A stretch of DNA of 64,000 nucleotides from Echiichthys vipera (GCA_963691815.1 OY829658.1:11490381-11554380), one strand, 5' to 3'; shown: positions 12,086-24,189, numbered from the stretch's first letter. The notes: generated by a model from the letters alone, not told the origin. Numbers and translations: made by a program.

Positions 12086-12535
12086 ATTTTCGATAAATTC
12101 TCATCTGGTTTCTGTCAGAAGCATTCTACTGAAACAGCTCTTCTCAAAGTCTCCAATGACACAACAATGTCTTCTGTGCGTGAATGCTTTATTTTTGTGC
12201 TGCTGGATCTTACCAAAGCTTTTGATACTGTAGATCACAGTATCCTGACTGAAAGGCTGAAGCAGTGGGTGGGTGTTCCTGGGAGCGCCCTGGACTGGTT
12301 CTCCTCCTATCTCTTGGATAGGAGTTTTTCCGTGTCCCTTGGTCCCTTCATTTTCTGGAACTTGTGCTCTTTCCTGTGGTGTGCCTTAGGGTTCTGTCTT
12401 GGGTCGTATAATATTTGCTTTGTTTATGCTTCCCTTAGCTCATATTTTTAGTAAATTTAAAGGTATCTCTTATCATGCTTATGATATCCAGCTGCATCTC
12501 TCTTTTAAGTCTGATGAGCATCTGCCATTAAGGAT
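12086..12535 (+). pseudogene. L2-type LINE reverse-transcriptase fragment (broken)
   Basis: The conceptual frame carries RT palm and fingers signatures of L2/CR1-group non-LTR retrotransposons in order: an SSGF..KHSTETALLKV-like block, VLLDLTKAFDTVDHSIL (first catalytic Asp region), then RLKQWVGVPGSALDWFSSYLLDR. A stop interrupts the GVP.GSVLG block near 12383, and a decayed YHAYD.QLHLSF box at about 12470-12510 stands where F-Y-A-D-D-T-Q would lie, with one Asp missing. About 150 codons remain of a protein normally near 1000. There is no endonuclease and no 3' tail. It cannot be functional. Confidence 0.85.
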
Positions 12536-12564
12536 TGGATGGCAACTAACAACCTTTTAAAAAA

Positions 12565-12760
12565 TGACTAATTTCAATATCGATTTGGTCTGGTAGGCTT
12601 TTTCGAAAGTCTAGAGGAGCTACTCAATTAAATTGTTGTACTTCAATTCCAGCTAGCATAGGACTAAACCGGAAGTTAACTGACTTAGAAGTCTCATGTG
12701 ATTGGTTAGGGGAAATCAAATTTCCTCCCCTATGGAAATAAGTTACATGCACCCAAAATG
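12565..12760 (+). repeat. Interspersed repeat fragment shared with 51840-52000
   Basis: The order 'cgaaagtctagaggagc', a taaat/ttaa stretch, 'ggaagttaactgacttagaagtct' matches 'tgaaagtctagaagagc ... agaagtagccagctcagcttatggaagtct' near 51890-51985. The tail 'gtgattggttaggggaaatcaaattt' also resembles 43690-43725. It is old and non-coding. Confidence 0.5.
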
Positions 12761-12769
12761 ATAGTCTCC

Positions 12770-15440
12770 AAGCCAAAGAAGAGCTGAATGAAGCCCGGGA
12801 TGTGGATGCTCAGTGTGGGGGTTCTTCTCTGGAGAAGTCAACCGAGCCATGTACGGGCCCCAGACAGTTCCTTGAAAAAAGAAAGAGAGATGAGGAGGTA
12901 TGCATTGGCTTAATTGAAGTCTTGCAGCCATTACATATAAGACAAGAAACTCCTGTTGATATAATTGTTGATATAATTTTGAATGAGTTTTGCATATGAT
13001 TTCATAGTTTATTTTTTTAAAGAAAAATAGCCCTCATAAATAAGGCACAGCTGAGGCTTTAAAAGCTGCACCACAGCTCAACACCATGCTGTCAATATAT
13101 GGAGAGTGGCAGCCTTTGACAGTGTGAGAGTATTCAAAATGTTTTAGGCACTTAATTAAATATCAATCTGTTTATGTGTGCGACCAAAGAGCGCTCTTTG
13201 TTTTTCATGCAATTTTATCCTCTTATCTGTAATAACTTTGTGCTTCATTAGTGCTTTGTGTGTATATACCTTGGAAGTACAGGGGAAGGCTCAGTGCACA
13301 GATGCTTCTTCATCCTAATAGGTGCAAACATGCACATATACACACATATCCATCCCCAAAGTGATTACAGAGGGTTGGAGAGGTGGAGAAAATAAGTGTC
13401 TTGTCTCTCTTCCAACTTCTTTCCGGGCAAACAATCAATGATGGCCCATCAACAATTGAGTTACAATCATTTAGTGTTTTCCGGCACTGCTTTGATGCCG
13501 TCTATTTCCAGACAAGGCTTGATGGGACGGGGATGGGGAGGTAATTGAATTAACTTAAGTCACAAGGGGAGAATGGCACCTGAGAGCTTTGGTTATTCAA
13601 TAAACCACCTTTCATTCACTTGCTTTCTTTCAATGCTTTTTTGCTGCCTTTTTTAAATTCACCTACCCATGCGTGCATTAAAATGCCTGGCTTCTTGGAG
13701 ACAACGTAGACAGAGACACACAAGCAATCCTCAAAACAAAGTCTCTAATCCATGTGCCAGACCTGGCATCTTCACCAGCTGTGTGGACTTGTTTGCTTTC
13801 CGTTGACAGTAAATTGTCTTGCATTGTGAGTTTTTAAAAATCTTTAAAGGATTACATGGGTATTTCAAACAATTTCCCTGACTAACAACAGCTTTTGCTT
13901 GCTTGTTTGTTATTGCCGTTGTCAAGGACATTTTTGTTCAATAATTAAATTGAATAAAGTAATTATACTTCTCCCTTCAAATAGACAAAACCTCCAGCAG
14001 CTTAAATGGAAGTAAGGGTTTGATTATAACCTGAAATGTGTTTACATCCAATTTGGTTGTTATTGTTTGTGGAAATAATATAGTAGAAAGCGTGCCCGTT
14101 TGGGCGGTACTGTAAATGAATACAGATACATTATGCTACATAAACAGAGTCATGATTTTAATGATTTCCTTTTTGATCAACCTTTATCTTCAGGATATCG
14201 AAATTGGAGCATCTAATTCTTAGGAGGCCCTGCAAACTAGAATTCACGTGATCGGACACCAAATAAAAAATACGGAGCTGTGTGCAAACAAAAAATCGCC
14301 TAATCAACTGTTATGACCACATTAATCACTTTCCTTTCCCCAATAATGACTAAAATATGTTACACTTATACATGTTAGCATTTAACAGTTTGGGATTAGT
14401 TGTGTTATAAAGTATACTCAATGATTCAATGTTGTAAACATAATAACTTACCAGTGTTTAATATTGCTTTGATCTTCAAACAGTAACTCAGTTTCCCTGG
14501 TATCATCTGCAGGTTTGACAAATACCTGGAAGAATCAATCCCATCACAAAACGTTAGTTATGCCTAAAAGGTTCCATCTTGTGTAAAACTCTTGTGAGGA
14601 TCCATCTTGTGTATAAATATGACGTTGTCACTCACCTGCTGATAGCAATGTACTTTTATACACTATGATAAGAGTTTGACTGAAGTATTAAGTTGTTAAA
14701 TGTTATCCATTTAATGGCTTGCTAGCCTACTAAGCTAGCTGGCTTGCTAATTCCACCATACCATGAGGTTATACACCGGTCACAGAAAATGAACACCAAC
14801 AGCAGGCTGATGGCCAGTGACAGTGCTGGGTAAGGACCCTCTGCCACTATTAGACTACTTTGCAGTAGCTGTCTGTTCTGGGACTGCAAGGTGCGCTCGC
14901 TAGCTGAGTCTTTTTTGTGTTCTGATAAATGGCAAATGTATAAACGCAGTGGGTTTCATCTAAAGTGGGTCAGCAAAACAATAGATGTATCCTTCTGAGC
15001 TTCTCACCCCCGAGTTGATAGTATCATATTTACAAAAGCTGGATAATTTCTAGCCATAACTCACAAGGTTCTTGTGCAATGGAAATGTTGTTATTGCTCT
15101 ATTTAATTGGACAGACCTTAGATATGACTTAGCAATGGGAGGGTTTTCTAGTCCACTCAGCGCATAGAGCTGCGAGCCAGAAACGCTAATGTTATTCTAG
15201 CAAGTACTGCAAATATAATTTGACAGTAGTCTATGTTTAACAACAAGACAATCTAGCTATCCAACCATGTCGTTGTCCCCAAATCAATATCAGGACTTTC
15301 ATGAAAAAGAAAAGTGTGTACTGAACAATGAACAGGATGTGATATGATTTCTGCTTTAAGGGGAAGTGTAAATATTATTTCTTGTAGCTTGTGTGTTAAA
15401 GTCGCCATCCTGTGGTGTTTAGAGGATGAGGCTCTGGGTT
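12770..15440. other. Non-genic, partly quiet sequence
   Basis: Contains a 12-bp exact tandem duplication GTTGATATAATT (12955-12978). Also a repeat-free-looking block at 13060-13620 with balanced composition and intact-looking homeobox-type cores, possibly conserved non-coding DNA (inference only). TCCATCTTGTGTA is repeated 28 bp apart at 14573 and 14601. No exon is supported. Confidence 0.4.
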
Positions 15441-17065
15441 GCAATCAGTGGTGTAAATAAGAGATTCAGATTCTTCTTTTGCAATTCAGCGCATCCATTT
15501 AGAATGGTGAACAGAAAATTTCACCAGAACTACTTATTCAGCCTATATTACGGTTATATTGGCACTGCAGTCAATCAGAATTGAGTTTTCCCCCAGACCA
15601 TGAAAAAATAAAGTAATTAATCCTCATTCTGCTGAGACATACTACGCCTACATTAAAGTGACACTCCACCAGTTCTTTGTCCAATCCCAATGTCCCCTTT
15701 AAGGGCAGAAACATATGTCTGTGGACATAAATGACAATGAATGGCGCAACTGGCACAAATGCACATCTCTGGTGAAGATACTCAACATGTGCTCTTAAGT
15801 ACTGGTGGAGGCAACAACTGTCAGTCTTTAGGGGGCAATATGGAGCTAATCAGTGTTTCCATGACCACAAAAGAAAACTGTGTAGATTAGATTTGAAGGT
15901 TTCTTCACAGAGTGAAGAAAAAAAGAAAACATATAACGGGATGTGTGTCTGAATGAAGAGGTGACAAAGTGTCATATTTGCCGATGCATACTGTACAGAC
16001 ATTTTCGACCTGACAGCTTGAGCTTTGTCCAGCAGGTCAGCTATGGTTATTCTGAGCAAAAGGAATACAAACAAAAGGCAGCTTTTTCTTGTTGTTAGAC
16101 GTTATAAAGGCCCTATAGTGGCAAAGCTGCGACTGCAGCTCACGGTTGCGGTTGTTTACTGGTTGATGTTTTTTTTTTCTTTTTATCTTTCATGCTTCTG
16201 CTGGCAACCCAGTGTTTTGTGTCACAATGTTATGAGTTGTGAGTAATTCCCTCAGGCAAAGTCTGCAGAAATGCAGACTTACGAAAATTGTGCATAAAGT
16301 GCTCAAAATATGTGTGAGAGAGCTTTGCAGGAATGTGTCTCAAAATCTGTGAGTCCCTGAGTGTGGACAACTGCGACTGGACCTTACACGTGAGCTCAGT
16401 TTACTTGTCACCAGGACTACTATTCAGTCTATGAAAACAGGTGTATAACGGCTTCAGTGGCTTTGAATGCGAAATTATTGGACTGATCATGAGACTTAAC
16501 AGGAAGCTTGTGCTGCATACTGGCACCCGGGAGAAGATTCAGTTGGTTCAAATTAGATTTAACGACATGGCTTGAATTATCACCGGCCCTAAAAATTAAA
16601 ATTACCCCTATCCAGGTATATATATATATATGTATATATATATATTCAAACCATATTCAAGTCTATGTCTGATGTTGCCTAAGCTATGTCCATCCAATAT
16701 ATATATATATGTTGAATTTGGATTTAAAAGAGTGATGTGTGTGAGGTATGTCTTGCCTCAGTTCACTTCAGGTCCTGACAAAGTCAAAGAGATTACTGTG
16801 ACTGTTGACACTACTGTGTGATTGTACACTATGTGTGTGCATGTGTGAATGCGTATGTTTGTGGGAGTGTGTAAAGTATAACTTCCTGTGTATGGGCCAC
16901 TGCATCAAGCTCTTTCTAGCCCGAAGTTCCAGTCTATGGGGGTAATGAAGATCAATGAGAGCAATGGTGGAGGCCGGCTAAGATCCAGGTACTGTCTCCC
17001 TGTTTCAGGCCAAAGCTCTATCGATCCCCCTGTTCTCCACTCTGCCAGCATCTGATAAAAGAGCT
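15441..17065. other. Non-genic sequence with two short (AT)n tracts
   Basis: (AT)n tracts lie near 16617-16646 and 16700-16712. Otherwise AT-rich, with no supported gene. Parts around 15640-15880 feel repeat-derived, but I could not assign them. Confidence 0.4.
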
Positions 17066-17083
17066 TCTACACAAACACACACA

Positions 17084-17085
<2 letters not shown>

Positions 17086-17176
<91 letters not shown>
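17086..17176. repeat. (CA)n microsatellite, about 91 bp
   Basis: Pure CA array preceded by a slightly interrupted stretch from 17070. It produces spurious Cys/Val frames on the minus strand. Confidence 0.97.
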
Positions 17177-17178
<2 letters not shown>

Positions 17179-17724
17179 GTACAAATTCACTCATGTGCAC
17201 TGCCAAAGAAACACACCAAGTTTCTGGGCTTAGTCTCTAATGCTTGGAAAAGAGTTAAGCCTCCATCACCCCTTTACAGTTTTCTGCACTGTCTCAAACA
17301 CCTAAAGGAAAATGTAGAGTTCACATTTCATCATTGTCAAATAATGCTAGCTGAGTATAGCTATTTTTCACACTGCAAATTGCCTTGTGGTGGTGCTGCT
17401 TTCAAGTACACTTCGTAAGCACTTACTTCAGAATGCAGACAATGGAAATACATGTATATCATGCATTTAAGTGCTGTTTTCATTGGCAATCAGAATCCAT
17501 AAGAATGGATCTTGCAATAATAGCAGTCAATTTCAATAGCTGTAATATTACTTTTGAGATCAGTGGCGCCTGCAACATTCTGGCTCGTAGAATGCAAAAA
17601 AAAAGGTGACACACTTTCACATTTATATTTGTACATACAAAAGGAAGTTTTTAAAGACAAATATATACTTGGATTTATAGACTGTATATATGAGGCAAAA
17701 TTAGCATTAATATAATTGACTATA

Positions 17725-18010
17725 GGGTGGCATTGTGGTGTTGTGGTGAACACTGTAACCTCACAGCAAGAGGGTTTCTGGTTTGAATCCGGGGCGGGGG
17801 TGTGTGGAGTTTGCATGTTTTCCTAGTGTCTGCTTGGGTTTTTACCAGGTTCTCCAGCTTCCTCCCACAGTCCAAAGACATGCGGGTGTTAGGTTAATTG
17901 ATTACTCTAAATTGCCCGTAGTTATGAATGTGAATGTAAATGATTTTCTGTCTTCTGTCTGTCTCCATGTGCCGTGTGATAGACCGGCGTCCTGTACAGG
18001 GTGTGACATC
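17725..18010 (+). mobile_element. tRNA-headed SINE-like interspersed repeat
   Basis: A B-box-like GGTTTGAATCC (17780-17790) follows 'cactgtaacctcacagcaagagg'. Then come the hallmark strings 'gtgtggagtttgcatgtt', 'cttcctcccacagtccaaag', 'acatgcgggtgttaggttaat', 'actctaaattgcccgta' and 'gatagaccggcgtcctgt'. A reverse-oriented copy lies at 63495-63685, and the 3' tail of the same kind of element sits in both Harbinger copies. It is RNA polymerase III type and non-coding. Confidence 0.75.
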
Positions 18011-18014
18011 CAAC

Positions 18015-21000
18015 ATGACACACCAGGAAAAACAGAAATACATATTGTTTACTGGAAATGGGAGAGGAATCCATTGCTTAGCAGGTTTTCCCATCTTTAC
18101 GTAAAAAAACCTGCTTATACATGCTAAGTCTGGCGGCAAAAGGGTATTGCAGTAGACAGGGTATAAATGAAGTGTGTGTGAAAATGTGCTTACTTTAAAT
18201 TATCGAGTTTTAATAGCTTTGATGATAATCAGACTGGAACAAAGTGTGTAGTCCCTGAATGGAAGGATGCCCCCGTTGTAATCAACGCCTTCAGATGTTG
18301 GGGAAGGCTCTCAATATCTAACAGTGGTGCCAAGTTCCAACTGAAAATCCTCAAATGATCACATCATCCCCAAATGCCTTTGAAATTTTCCCAAGATCTA
18401 TCTCAATATGTTCTAAGAGGTGCTAATTGTCTCTGCCTCCCATTTCCAAGTGAAATAGTTCAGAAGAGATTAGATAAGTGTACTTTCCAGACAAATAGCT
18501 CCTTTTCCCACTTTATAGTGTTTTGAGCAATTAAAAGAGTCTGTGAATGCCAGAGCCTGGCTCAGTCGCCCTATTTCATTTAAATGAGTGAGCCAGAGAA
18601 GCCCTCAAATAGGTTCTAGACCAGTTTTGCATGTCTCCCTCTGATGGGAAAGGTGAGGTCATGCAGGAGACTAATCTGCACCCATATCTGATGCAGAACG
18701 GTAATGTCTGGGCAGAAATTTTCTACAGACTCACAATTAGTATGACATGGCTGTTAATGCTCTGTGAACTGCACAAACCGCTTTGTGATGCAAAACAAGC
18801 ATTGGACTAATTGACCTAATTAGGATAGTTAGGAGAAAATGGAGCAGGCTACATTTCCTACTTGGTGGTGTGCTACTTCTGATTTTCATCTCTTTTGGGT
18901 AATGTGTTTTTATATGCATGCATGTGTGCTAGACAGAAACGTTCAATCAAGCAGGCAAGCTGTGGGCAAATGTTAGCCTAAGCCACCCTGTGTTTGCATC
19001 TCCCTCTGCCAGACTCTATTTCTCTGTCCCGGCAGACATTTTACTTTTCTGCCTTCTTTTGTGAACAAATGAGACAAGAAACTTAAGACTCGTGGGCATC
19101 TCCTGGTTCATAGCAATGCGCAGAGGCATCTTGTCCTTTTTCCCCCCATAAATCCCTTCTTCTTCGATCTCTCCATCTCATCATCTTTGCTTCCACGTCT
19201 CCTCGAGCGAAGCTTATGGGGAGGCAGTTCTCTTGGATGGATGAATGAGGGGATGGTGGGTGGACAGACAGCAAACACTTGTCACCCATTACGACAGGCG
19301 AGAATCACATTATATGATTCGCGTGGCATTTTTTTCCCTCAGGGCGCCTGATATGCCCATCACACAGCTCAATCCACTTAGTGATGATGAGGGGCTACTT
19401 GCCACATTCACGTCACCATATGAGGAGAAAAATCCCAAGGGAAACAAACATTCATGCTGCGGGTGTGCAAGCACATTCAAATGTTTAAATGCATGTATAT
19501 GCACACGCTACTTCTCTCTTCCTCTTCAAAGTTATAAATGATGCAATTAAATTAACCCTTTGTATGAAAATTAAAAACAACAAAGCAAGCATCAAAGTGC
19601 TGAAGTCTAGTCCCTTTACTTGCCCCGGTAGAGTTTATCTGTCCAATTACACATTGAAATTTAACACGCTTCTGTTGCATTATCATAAAGCACACACACA
19701 GACATAGCAAGTTACGGCCCTGGTGTCATTCACTACCTCTCAGCGCAGTGATGGTGTTATGCATTTTTATGTTCGGCCGAGGCCCCTCTCTAAATAGGGG
19801 TGTCACGGGTGCGAGATTTGGTAACCTTGTGCTTTATTGTCTCGGGCTTGGAAAATGGGTTTTATTCCAGGGTGAAGATGAGATAAGGCTCTGTCAGGAA
19901 TACTGGCCTCTCTGCCTCTTGCCCTCACTGCTGGAGGCTTATTGCTGCAGAGGGGACTAACATTCCATCTCTCCCTCGCTTTGTCTTGTATAGATTTTCC
20001 CTACTGCCACTTTCATTACATTTGGCGCTTTCTTTTCTGCTTTGACTTTCATGTTCTCTAACTCCTCCCTCGCACCCCCAATTTCACCCATCTTCATTAT
20101 GCTGTCATTAAACCAGTTCTGATTTCATTGCGATCATTCATCATTCTGTTGCATGGATTCATTATCGGAATCTTTTATTGCTTGCAGCCCCCCTCTGCTT
20201 CTCTCTTTTTCTCAGCCTGACCCTGCAGTGAGACGACTCCAGTGCATAGAGATTGTACTGTGAGTGTATGTGTGGGTGAAAGAAAGACAAAAAGATACAG
20301 ATAGAGAGCTAGACTGTGCATATATCTCACACTCCAGACATGTGTCTTCTACTTTTTCCAACTCTCCTACAGTGGTACTCTGACCACTACTTTCTTACCC
20401 TCCATGATTCTCCCTATGCTGGCTTCCCCCAGCTAGGGCCATGTTGCATGGGGTTACCTCTGGTGACGGGCCTCCCTCCCTATAAATTGCTGCTGCAGGA
20501 TAAATATGTGTGCAGCTGTGCTGACACTTTACCTCTAAGTGCCCCCTGTTGCCTGGGGTTGTCTGACTATAAATTGTCCTGGAATGAAAGGAGGCTTAAC
20601 TGACTGTGTGATACTTCTCAATGTTATAACAGGTAGTCTCTACATGCAGTTGTGAAAGAAGATTTCAGAATTTTTACACATCGAACCACTTCAAAACTAC
20701 AGTGTAAGGCGAGTCCTGCATTTAAAATTTGACTTTAAAGGCCTTTACAAACTGGGGGCAGGACACATAAATGACATGAAAATATGAAATACTCAACTGT
20801 GAATATTGCATCAAAACTATTCATACAGGTAGCCATGCAGATTTGCAACAGTTGCAACACTCAGTTCAAGGTTTGATAAGACTCATGCCTGCTCCTCCGC
20901 CCTTTGTGGTCCTTCCATTGATGCTAGTGGGTGAGGCAGAGAACAATATCTAAATATCTATAAGAATGAATCAAAACAATGGTGACATTAAGTGAATCAG
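18015..21000. other. Quiet, mostly repeat-free non-genic block
   Basis: From about 18280 to 20200 no transposon terminus or long microsatellite is evident. Composition is even, with AT-rich developmental-factor-like motifs near 18540-18600 and 20090-20180. Frames such as 19245-19541 and 20316-20603 have no domain. It could hold conserved non-coding elements; that is inference without alignment. Confidence 0.4.
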
Positions 21001-21229
21001 TACACATTGGCCCTCATTTATCAATCTTGCGTGAAAACGGGCGCAGATCTGAGAGCAGAATTGGTAGTAGGACAGGACACACGTGTAATTTATGAAACAT
21101 TCGTATCGGACCAAACTCAGCGTACGAATGAGCGGGCCTTGATAAATGCGGCGGCTGAATTCAATCGTCATTAACATGTTACACCCTTAAATATTCCTGG
21201 TTCGGAGGCCGCGCCCACTGAGGTCAAAC

Positions 21230-21415
21230 ATGCAGAGGAGAAACGGTGGTACGAAAAGAAACTTTTCCGACACACAGATCGGCTTACTGACATCCGAGAT
21301 GGAGCAAAATAAAGATGTGCTTTTTGGCAGTCTTATGAGTGGAATAAAAGGGGCCCATAAAAACGCTGTATGGAAAAGAATAACGGAGGCAGTCAACCCG
21401 AAGCAGCGCTCCACT
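21230..21415 (+). pseudogene. Harbinger MYB/SANT-like DNA-binding protein, C-truncated (copy A)
   Basis: Encodes about 60 residues after an ATG at 21230. A NFSDTQIGLLTSEMEQNK helix, a GSLMSGIKGAHKNAVWKRIT helix and TEAVN follow, the tri-helical MYB/SANT-like fold (NAIF1-like) that partners the Harbinger nuclease and binds the element ends. The rest of the protein is lost: the reading runs straight into sequence that is antisense to the nuclease gene, near 21393-21415. Confidence 0.8.
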
Positions 21416-21880
21416 GTGACCCGGGTGCATGTGTGCGCACTGTTGAACCTGCACTCCTGCTCTGTGGCGGGGTTTGCCAGCTGGGTTATTAGGTATTCCG
21501 TTAGAGGATAACCTTTGTCACCATCTGATACCTTGTTTGATTTAATGCAATTTATCGAGGGTAGCCACTTACCGAGGAGATGACTTTGGCTCTGCAGTGC
21601 GCTTTCCTGCAGCCGCGCGCCAACACATTCATTCATTCATTCATCTTCAACCGCTTGTCCCTGTCGGGGTCGCGGGGGGCTGGAGCCGAGCTGTTTTGAA
21701 ATATAAAAGAATCGTGTATGTCCCCGTGGCCACCTGGCCACCACGTTTAAAAGCGATAGCTTGGAATCACAAATCAACTGTACATTTATCGAATGGTAGT
21801 TTTTCCGATTGATGAATGCATAATCATTCATGGGTGGTGCCTTCAGGTGCACATGAGTACAATCAATTTCTCCAACCACA
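21415..21880 (-). pseudogene. Harbinger DDE nuclease (HARBI1-like) remnants, broken (copy A)
   Basis: Two minus-strand pieces of the transposase remain. The upstream piece (about 21880 down to 21700) reads VGEIDCTHVHLKAP, then NRKNYHSINVQLICD and LLNVVARWP, covering the first catalytic Asp; the THDS box carrying the second is decayed. The downstream piece (about 21520 down to 21410) reads GDKGYPLTEYL, then RFNSAHTCTRVTVERCFG, which contains the third acidic residue. Between them lie deleted sequence and a SINE tail fragment. Everything after VERCFG is replaced by antisense MYB sequence. HARBI1 family proteins are near 350 residues; this is non-functional. Confidence 0.85.
21625..21690 (-). 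mobile_element. SINE 3'-tail fragment nested in Harbinger copy A
   Basis: (CATT)n followed by 'catcttcaaccgcttgtccc', 'tgtcggggtcgcgggg' and 'ggctggagcc' is the reverse complement of the 3' tail typical of the SINE-like family seen at 17725 and 63495. The equivalent fragment is present at the same place in copy B. Confidence 0.7.
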
Positions 21881-22156
21881 ATTTTTATTTTTTTTGTTCG
21901 TTTTAAGAATCCGTTTTGATAATATATGTGACTGCTTATGCTTAATGACAGCTGAGGTTTGTTAATTATTTTCAGCCAGATTTTGCTGTGCTGCACCGCA
22001 AATCCACCGGCTCAAATTTGCGTACACGATCTCAGACCTGACGTGAGATTTGATCGTAGCTCCTGCTCACGTCGAAATTGATTAATGCCGAAGTTTGCTT
22101 GGAAATGGTCGTATGCACGTTTTTTCTGCCGTACGTTCGTTTGATAAATGATGGCC

Positions 22157-23345
22157 AATAAGAGAAAATAAGTTAAAATATGGCATTATAATATCCTAGC
22201 ATATATACGGCACCCCGTGTCACTAGTAGAGATTACACCAGCTGCACGAGTCGAGTGCAGGCACTCCCGTGTCAGTCTTGTGGAAAACACACCGGTTCCA
22301 GGAGTGAAGTGCAGGCAGCCAGCATTTATGATTTAAGATTTCAACTGATATTCAACACAGTACCATGCTCATAGACTGTAAAACACAGACCTCCATGGCC
22401 CGAGTCCTCCCGGTGCTTTGATTAGCATCTACTGTATATGCCATTGATGGTGCGTCTATATTTAAGTCAGGGTGCAAATGCGGCTATTTAATTAGCATAA
22501 CAGAGCCAACACATTGGGTTCCTAAACCATCTGTACAGTTGATTGAAGAGCAAACCATTTTGTCACTTATGCTAGGCTAACACCACCGCATGAATGACCT
22601 CAGTCCTGGTTGAGATGACTGAGTTAGCATGCTATCCTAACAACTAGCCTCCAAGGTTAAGTGAGGGCCAGTGGCTAGCTGTCACTCAAGAGGACACACC
22701 TATAATTATTCATAAACTTTAACCTCCAATAAAATAAAAACTAGCCTGGTACAAAAAAAGTCCCCCTAAACCTAAACATACATACTACATTTTTTTTTAC
22801 CAGGCCTTAAATAGGTTTATTTGTAATTTTTAAATATGGCCTGTTTAACATGGGGGTCAATGAGAAACTGCTCTATTGTGCAAACTACTCCCAGTGGTCA
22901 CTCGGAGAACTGCAATTTTTGGCACTTCATATTGGAAGTGCTATTATTGTGTAAGGGCCACATGGTGTCTGATGTTAGCGGGTGTTGTTTTTAGGGAAAG
23001 TTTGTCAGTCACTCCCCAGTGTGTGCTGTGTTGAGCTGTATGCTTGTGGGGAGTGGTCTACTAGTTAGACACCGGAGGGTTGTCATTGGCCCAGCCAAGA
23101 CATTATAACCCCCTGTAACTTGTGTAACTGTATAAAGATGGACTATGCATCTCCACTTCCTCCTACAGTACAAAAATGAAGACAAAATATCCTTGATATG
23201 GGCACTACCACTATGTAGTAGTTTTGCAATGAAAGACTGCCCAGTTGTGATAAGGTGGTACTGAAATCCTGCAAATCCACCCAACCATTGAGGATTTTTT
23301 AAAGCAACTAATAAAATCCAAACTATCAGAAAACTGAACACTTAT
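22157..23345. other. Non-genic sequence, repeat-like in places
   Basis: Around 22800-23160, phrases such as 'gggtcaatgagaaactgc' and 'gtgtaactgtataaagatggac' resemble fish dispersed repeats, but I could not define edges. The 110-codon minus frame 23009-23341 has no domain. Confidence 0.4.
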
Positions 23346-23348
23346 GTA

Positions 23349-23351
<3 letters not shown>

Positions 23352-23404
<53 letters not shown>
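23352..23404. repeat. (TA)n microsatellite, about 53 bp
   Basis: Near-pure TA array inside AT-rich flanks. It is likely to be length-variable and prone to cruciform extrusion. Confidence 0.95.
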
Positions 23405-23408
<4 letters not shown>

Positions 23409-23726
23409 TACACCTCAATATGTATACATCAGTGTGATACAAACTACCTGAACTCACAGAAATTATATTTGGGAAAAAAATTACTTAGTTTTTTTTTGTT
23501 GTTGGTTGGCCCATTCACTAATCAGGATGAGGTGGGACTTCTGACCTAAACTGCGGCCAGCCACCAGGGGTCCATCTTTACAATCTATGGTAAAACCATC
23601 TGTTTTCACATTTTTTTTTTAGATACAGATTTTAGGACAGAGCTGGTTTCCATTCTTTATGCTAAGCTAAGCTTTGTATTAACTGTGATGACATGACAAG
23701 TGGTATCAACCTTTGGTAATCTAAGG

Positions 23727-24058
23727 GCCCATTCACACCTACCTCATTCAGTCCGGACTTTTCAGCTTCATTCAAACCAAAATTACAGGTGTGAAACCTT
23801 CCCTGGACCACAGCTTGGACCAAGCAGCCCAACAATAAGAGGTGGTCTGTGTCCAGATCAAACTGATTAAGACTTTTGGCACCATGTCATAAGAGTGGCT
23901 TAGTTCTTTTTTTAAGGAAGAGTGCGTAGCGATTGTGTGGTTGATCGAGCGAGAGGGGGGTGGCAGACAGCTGTTGCCGTTCGGAGCAGAGGAGAAATTG
24001 GCAATAAAGTTGTCAAGTGGAAGTAACAGTGTTGGATTTAGTTTGTCCATAAATAAAC
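23727..24058 (+). repeat. Possible DNA-transposon-derived repeat starting 'gggcccattcacacct'
   Basis: The start 'gggcccattcacacctacc' and interior 'attacaggtgtgaaaccttccctggacca' resemble a fish repeat family with sub-terminal cacacct/aggtgtg inverted motifs. No right terminus is found, so the extent is approximate. Confidence 0.35.
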
Positions 24059-24116
24059 ACTAATGATGCCATGCCTCAATTTTGGAATTAACTACTCATT
24101 CCCATCCCTAAAAACA

Positions 24117-24120
<4 letters not shown>

Positions 24121-24189
<69 letters not shown>
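24121..24189. repeat. (AG)n microsatellite, about 69 bp
   Basis: Pure AG purine tract. Such homopurine-homopyrimidine runs can form triplex H-DNA. It gives a spurious Arg-Glu frame. Confidence 0.97.

Larger units (their letters stand above)
21009..22156 (+). mobile_element. PIF/Harbinger DNA transposon, internally deleted (copy A)
   Basis: It starts GGCCCTCATTTATCAA and ends with the complement of GGCCATCATTTATCAA, giving 16-bp terminal inverted repeats with one mismatch. It is 1148 bp long. It carries the two convergent genes typical of the superfamily, both truncated: a MYB/SANT-like DNA-binding protein on plus and a DDE nuclease on minus. A SINE tail fragment sits inside. A clean 3-bp target duplication is not visible, so it is old or its edges are mutated. 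It is about 90-95% similar by eye to copy B at 36208-37352. Confidence 0.85.

Noticed and set aside
21187..21636. 149-codon minus frame as a single Harbinger protein
   Set aside because: Only its first part is nuclease sequence. The C-terminal half is the antisense of the MYB/SANT-like gene created by the deletion junction.
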